This document shows, one piece after another, positions 62,343-64,000 of a stretch of 64,000 nucleotides of DNA. Every line of letters begins with the position of its first letter. Within the stretch, counting starts at the first letter, position 1. The DNA comes from Altererythrobacter sp. CAU 1644 (lineage in GTDB: Bacteria > Pseudomonadota > Alphaproteobacteria > Sphingomonadales > Sphingomonadaceae): contig NZ_CP121106.1 in NCBI RefSeq assembly GCF_029623755.1, forward strand, positions 1,437,001-1,501,000, read 5' to 3'. The notes beneath the pieces were generated by a model. That model made no database searches and had not been told where the DNA came from. It saw only the letters and a program-made list of their open reading frames with translations. The position numbers and the translations under genes are program-made.

Positions 62343-63038
62343 TCAGGCAGCTTCGGCCTGCTCTTCGGGGTCGCGCAGCACGTAGCCGCGGCCCCAGACG
62401 GTTTCGATGTAGTTCTCGCCGCCGCATGCATGGCTGAGCTTCTTGCGCAGCTTGCAGATGAAGACGTCGATGATCTTGAGTTCCGGCTCGTCCATCCCGC
62501 CATAGAGATGGTTGAGGAACATTTCCTTGGTCAGCGTAGTGCCCTTGCGCAGCGAAAGCAGCTCGAGCATCGCATATTCCTTGCCGGTCAGGTGAACGCG
62601 GGCACCATCGACCTCGACGGTCTTGGCATCGAGGTTCACGGCCAACTTGCCGGTGCGGATGATCGACTGGCTGTGGCCCTTCGAACGGCGCACCACGGCG
62701 TGGATGCGAGCGACCAGCTCTTCGCGGTGGAAGGGCTTGGTCACATAGTCGTCGGCACCGAAGCCGAACGAGCGAATCTTGCTGTCCATCTCGGCAATGC
62801 CCGAGAGGATCAGTACCGGCGTCTGCACCTTGGCGACGCGCAACTTCTTGAGCACGTCATAGCCATGCATGTCGGGCAGGTTCAGGTCGAGCAGGATGAT
62901 ATCATAATCATACAGCTTGCCCAGATCCAAGCCTTCCTCGCCGAGGTCGGTCGAATAGACATTGAAGCCTTCGGTCGTGAGCATGAGCTCAATGGCCTTG
63001 GCCGTTGTCGGTTCGTCCTCAATCAAAAGCACGCGCAT
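62343..63038 (-). CDS. ctrA: Cell-cycle response regulator CtrA
   Basis: A 231-residue OmpR-type response regulator, the same length as Caulobacter CtrA. The receiver has Asp51 in [16 protein letters not shown] and [20 protein letters not shown]; the winged helix is [20 protein letters not shown], then [20 protein letters not shown]. CtrA represses replication initiation and activates division, motility and, in several lineages, GTA genes. ATG 63038 gives the standard start. Strong GANTC and CtrA-box signals precede it and a strong terminator follows. Confidence 0.96.
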   Translation of the reverse strand: MRVLLIEDEPTTAKAIELMLTTEGFNVYSTDLGEEGLDLGKLYDYDIILLDLNLPDMHGYDVLKKLRVAKVQTPVLILSGIAEMDSKIRSFGFGADDYVTKPFHREELVARIHAVVRRSKGHSQSIIRTGKLAVNLDAKTVEVDGARVHLTGKEYAMLELLSLRKGTTLTKEMFLNHLYGGMDEPELKIIDVFICKLRKKLSHACGGENYIETVWGRGYVLRDPEEQAEAA

Positions 63039-63128
63039 GGGTGGTCCCCCTTTGCCCCAAAGCTTGCGGTAACCTCGCGATAAGAGAGGTTGCCTTGAAT
63101 TAACCACACAAGGTCTGAACGGAAAAGG

Positions 63129-63143
63129 TTAATTTCTCGTAAA
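63129..63143 (-). promoter_or_regulatory. CtrA-like box upstream of ctrA
   Basis: The sequence TTAA-N7-TAAA (63129-63143, plus-strand order) deviates by one base from the CtrA consensus TTAA-N7-TTAA. A further TTAA half-site is at 63100-63103. Together they fit CtrA autoregulation. Confidence 0.55.
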
Positions 63144-63149
63144 CCGAGG

Positions 63150-63189
63150 GAATCCGGCGAGTCGCGGCCGATTGTGAGTCTTTTGAGTC
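63150..63189. promoter_or_regulatory. Cluster of four GANTC methylation sites upstream of ctrA
   Basis: GAATC at 63150-63154 and GAGTC at 63159-63163, 63176-63180 and 63185-63189 lie 112-151 nt before the ctrA ATG. GANTC is the CcrM methyltransferase site; methylation state at such sites times ctrA expression in Caulobacter, where one site is in promoter P1. Four in 40 bp is far above background. Confidence 0.8.
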
Positions 63190-63218
63190 ACACTTATCCA
63201 CAGCGCCTCGGGCGAGTG

Positions 63219-64000
63219 TCAGAGCCCCTGCAGCTTCTTCTGTCGCCGCCGCTGGGCGCTTGAGCCGATCCCGATCGCCTCGCGATATTTTGCGACCGTG
63301 CGCCGCGCCAGATCGAAGCCTTCCCCCTTGAGGATGTCGACCAGTTTCTGGTCCGACAGGATCTTCTTGGCGTCCTCGCCATCGACTAATGCCTTGATCC
63401 GCGCCTTCACCGCTTCGGCGCTGGCGCCCTCTCCATCGGCCCCTTCGCCAACCCGGCCGACCCCACTGGAGAAGAAGTATTTGAGCTCGAAACAACCGCG
63501 TTCACAATGGAGGTATTTGTTGCTGGTAACGCGGCTAACCGTCGATTCATGCATGTCGATCTCTTCCGCCACCTCGCGCAAGGTCAGCGGACGCAGTTCG
63601 GACACCCCGCGCCGGAAGAACCCTTCCTGCTTCTTCACGATCTCGGCGGCGGTCTTGAGAATGGTCTTCTGGCGCTGGTCGAGCGCCTTGATCAGCCAGT
63701 TGGCGTCGGCCAGCTTTTCCCGCAGCCAGCTCTGGGCTTCCTTGCCGGGTGAGCCGTTGCGCAGCTCGACATAGTAGTCGCGATTGACGACGAGGCGCGG
63801 CAACGTCGCCTCGTTGAGCTTGATATCCCAACTGTTGTCGTCGCCCCGCGTCACGAGGATATCCGGCACCACCGCGCTCGCCTCGCTGCGGCCGTACGCA
63901 AGGCCGGGTTTCGGGTTGTAGCTGCGCAGCTCGGCCAGCATTTCGGCGAAGTCCTCGTCGTCGACGTCACACATGCGCTTGAGCCGCTGGACCTCGCCGC
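63219..64000 (-). CDS. rpoN: RNA polymerase sigma-54 factor, 3' part (partial)
   Basis: The frame is open to the right edge, so the N-terminal part is outside the window. The visible part contains the core-binding and DNA-binding domains: LRPLTLREVAEEIDMHESTV followed by SRVTSNKYLHCERGCFELKY, and the RpoN box ARRTVAKYREAIGI. It ends with GSSAQRRRQKKLQGL. It directs transcription from -24/-12 promoters with enhancer-binding activators. It is followed by ctrA on the same strand with a 180-nt gap. Confidence 0.95.
   Translation of the reverse strand, partial: GEVQRLKRMCDVDDEDFAEMLAELRSYNPKPGLAYGRSEASAVVPDILVTRGDDNSWDIKLNEATLPRLVVNRDYYVELRNGSPGKEAQSWLREKLADANWLIKALDQRQKTILKTAAEIVKKQEGFFRRGVSELRPLTLREVAEEIDMHESTVSRVTSNKYLHCERGCFELKYFFSSGVGRVGEGADGEGASAEAVKARIKALVDGEDAKKILSDQKLVDILKGEGFDLARRTVAKYREAIGIGSSAQRRRQKKLQGL

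Overview
The window is GC-rich alphaproteobacterial chromosome, most likely from an Erythrobacteraceae/Sphingomonadaceae-type member of Sphingomonadales (inference). The pointers are a serine palmitoyltransferase with its own acyl carrier protein (33152-34659, sphingolipid synthesis), the CtrA and DivK cell-cycle regulators, GANTC (CcrM-type) and EcfG-type promoter motifs, a zinc-ligand-poor DksA and a complete alphaproteobacterial gene transfer agent (GTA) cluster. I see no rRNA, tRNA, CRISPR array, insertion sequence or integrase.

Layout. 1-3394: a minus-strand run of a membrane-anchored hypothetical, a sterol-desaturase-family hydroxylase, a GMC oxidoreductase and a YkvA-like membrane protein. 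3454-12000, plus strand: secreted M20 peptidase, two-domain cold-shock protein with a Gly/Arg-rich tail, argD-argF-hslO, DUF3617-like periplasmic protein, queC, MFS transporter. 12001-12408: no gene, several hairpins. 12409-13774: OmpA-family protein with a 24-proline linker, terminator and a stress-sigma-like promoter. 13776-27827, minus strand: GTA structural cluster read from terminase (27.8 kb) to tail tip (13.8 kb), with overlapping starts and stops typical of translational coupling. 28051-30965: YqaA and aquaporin membrane proteins, a Crp-type regulator and a second sterol-desaturase-family gene. 31034-33155: reactive-sulfur module (TauE/SafE exporter, BigR/SqrR-like repressor, divergent ETHE1-like persulfide dioxygenase) with a palindromic operator. 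33152-35181: spt, acp and divK. 35226-38461: coupled plus-strand operon DUF3572-HAD-RidA-GDPD-acyltransferase. 38471-42148: Sel1 protein, dksA, PilZ protein, peptide-binding lipoprotein, DUF4112 protein. 42184-44820: kynA-kynB-kynU, tryptophan to anthranilate. 44866-50977: BapA-like P1 peptidase, HNH nuclease, gluQ, HIG1-type protein, cobalamin adenosyltransferase, 3-hydroxyacyl-CoA dehydrogenase and small stress or envelope proteins. 51004-58761: mutS, maeB and a DUF1800/DUF1501 secretion pair. 58769-64000, minus strand: trmB, a methyltransferase, a secreted hydrolase, a membrane LytTR regulator, ctrA and the 3' part of rpoN.

Most striking points: (1) the GTA cluster has an unusual tail-tip design. 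The DUF2460 distal-tail gene carries a large N-terminal extension resembling a tail-sheath/TIM-barrel module, the terminal hub protein is short, and the head-closure position holds only a 57-codon ORF. (2) Four GANTC sites lie within 40 bp, next to a CtrA-like box, upstream of ctrA. (3) Two exact GGAAC-N16-CGTT promoters lie upstream of ompA and of a small acidic protein gene. (4) A probably leaderless, persulfide-sensing repressor module is present.

Start codons were chosen from family alignment, Shine-Dalgarno spacing and overlap with the upstream gene; several differ from the longest open frame.
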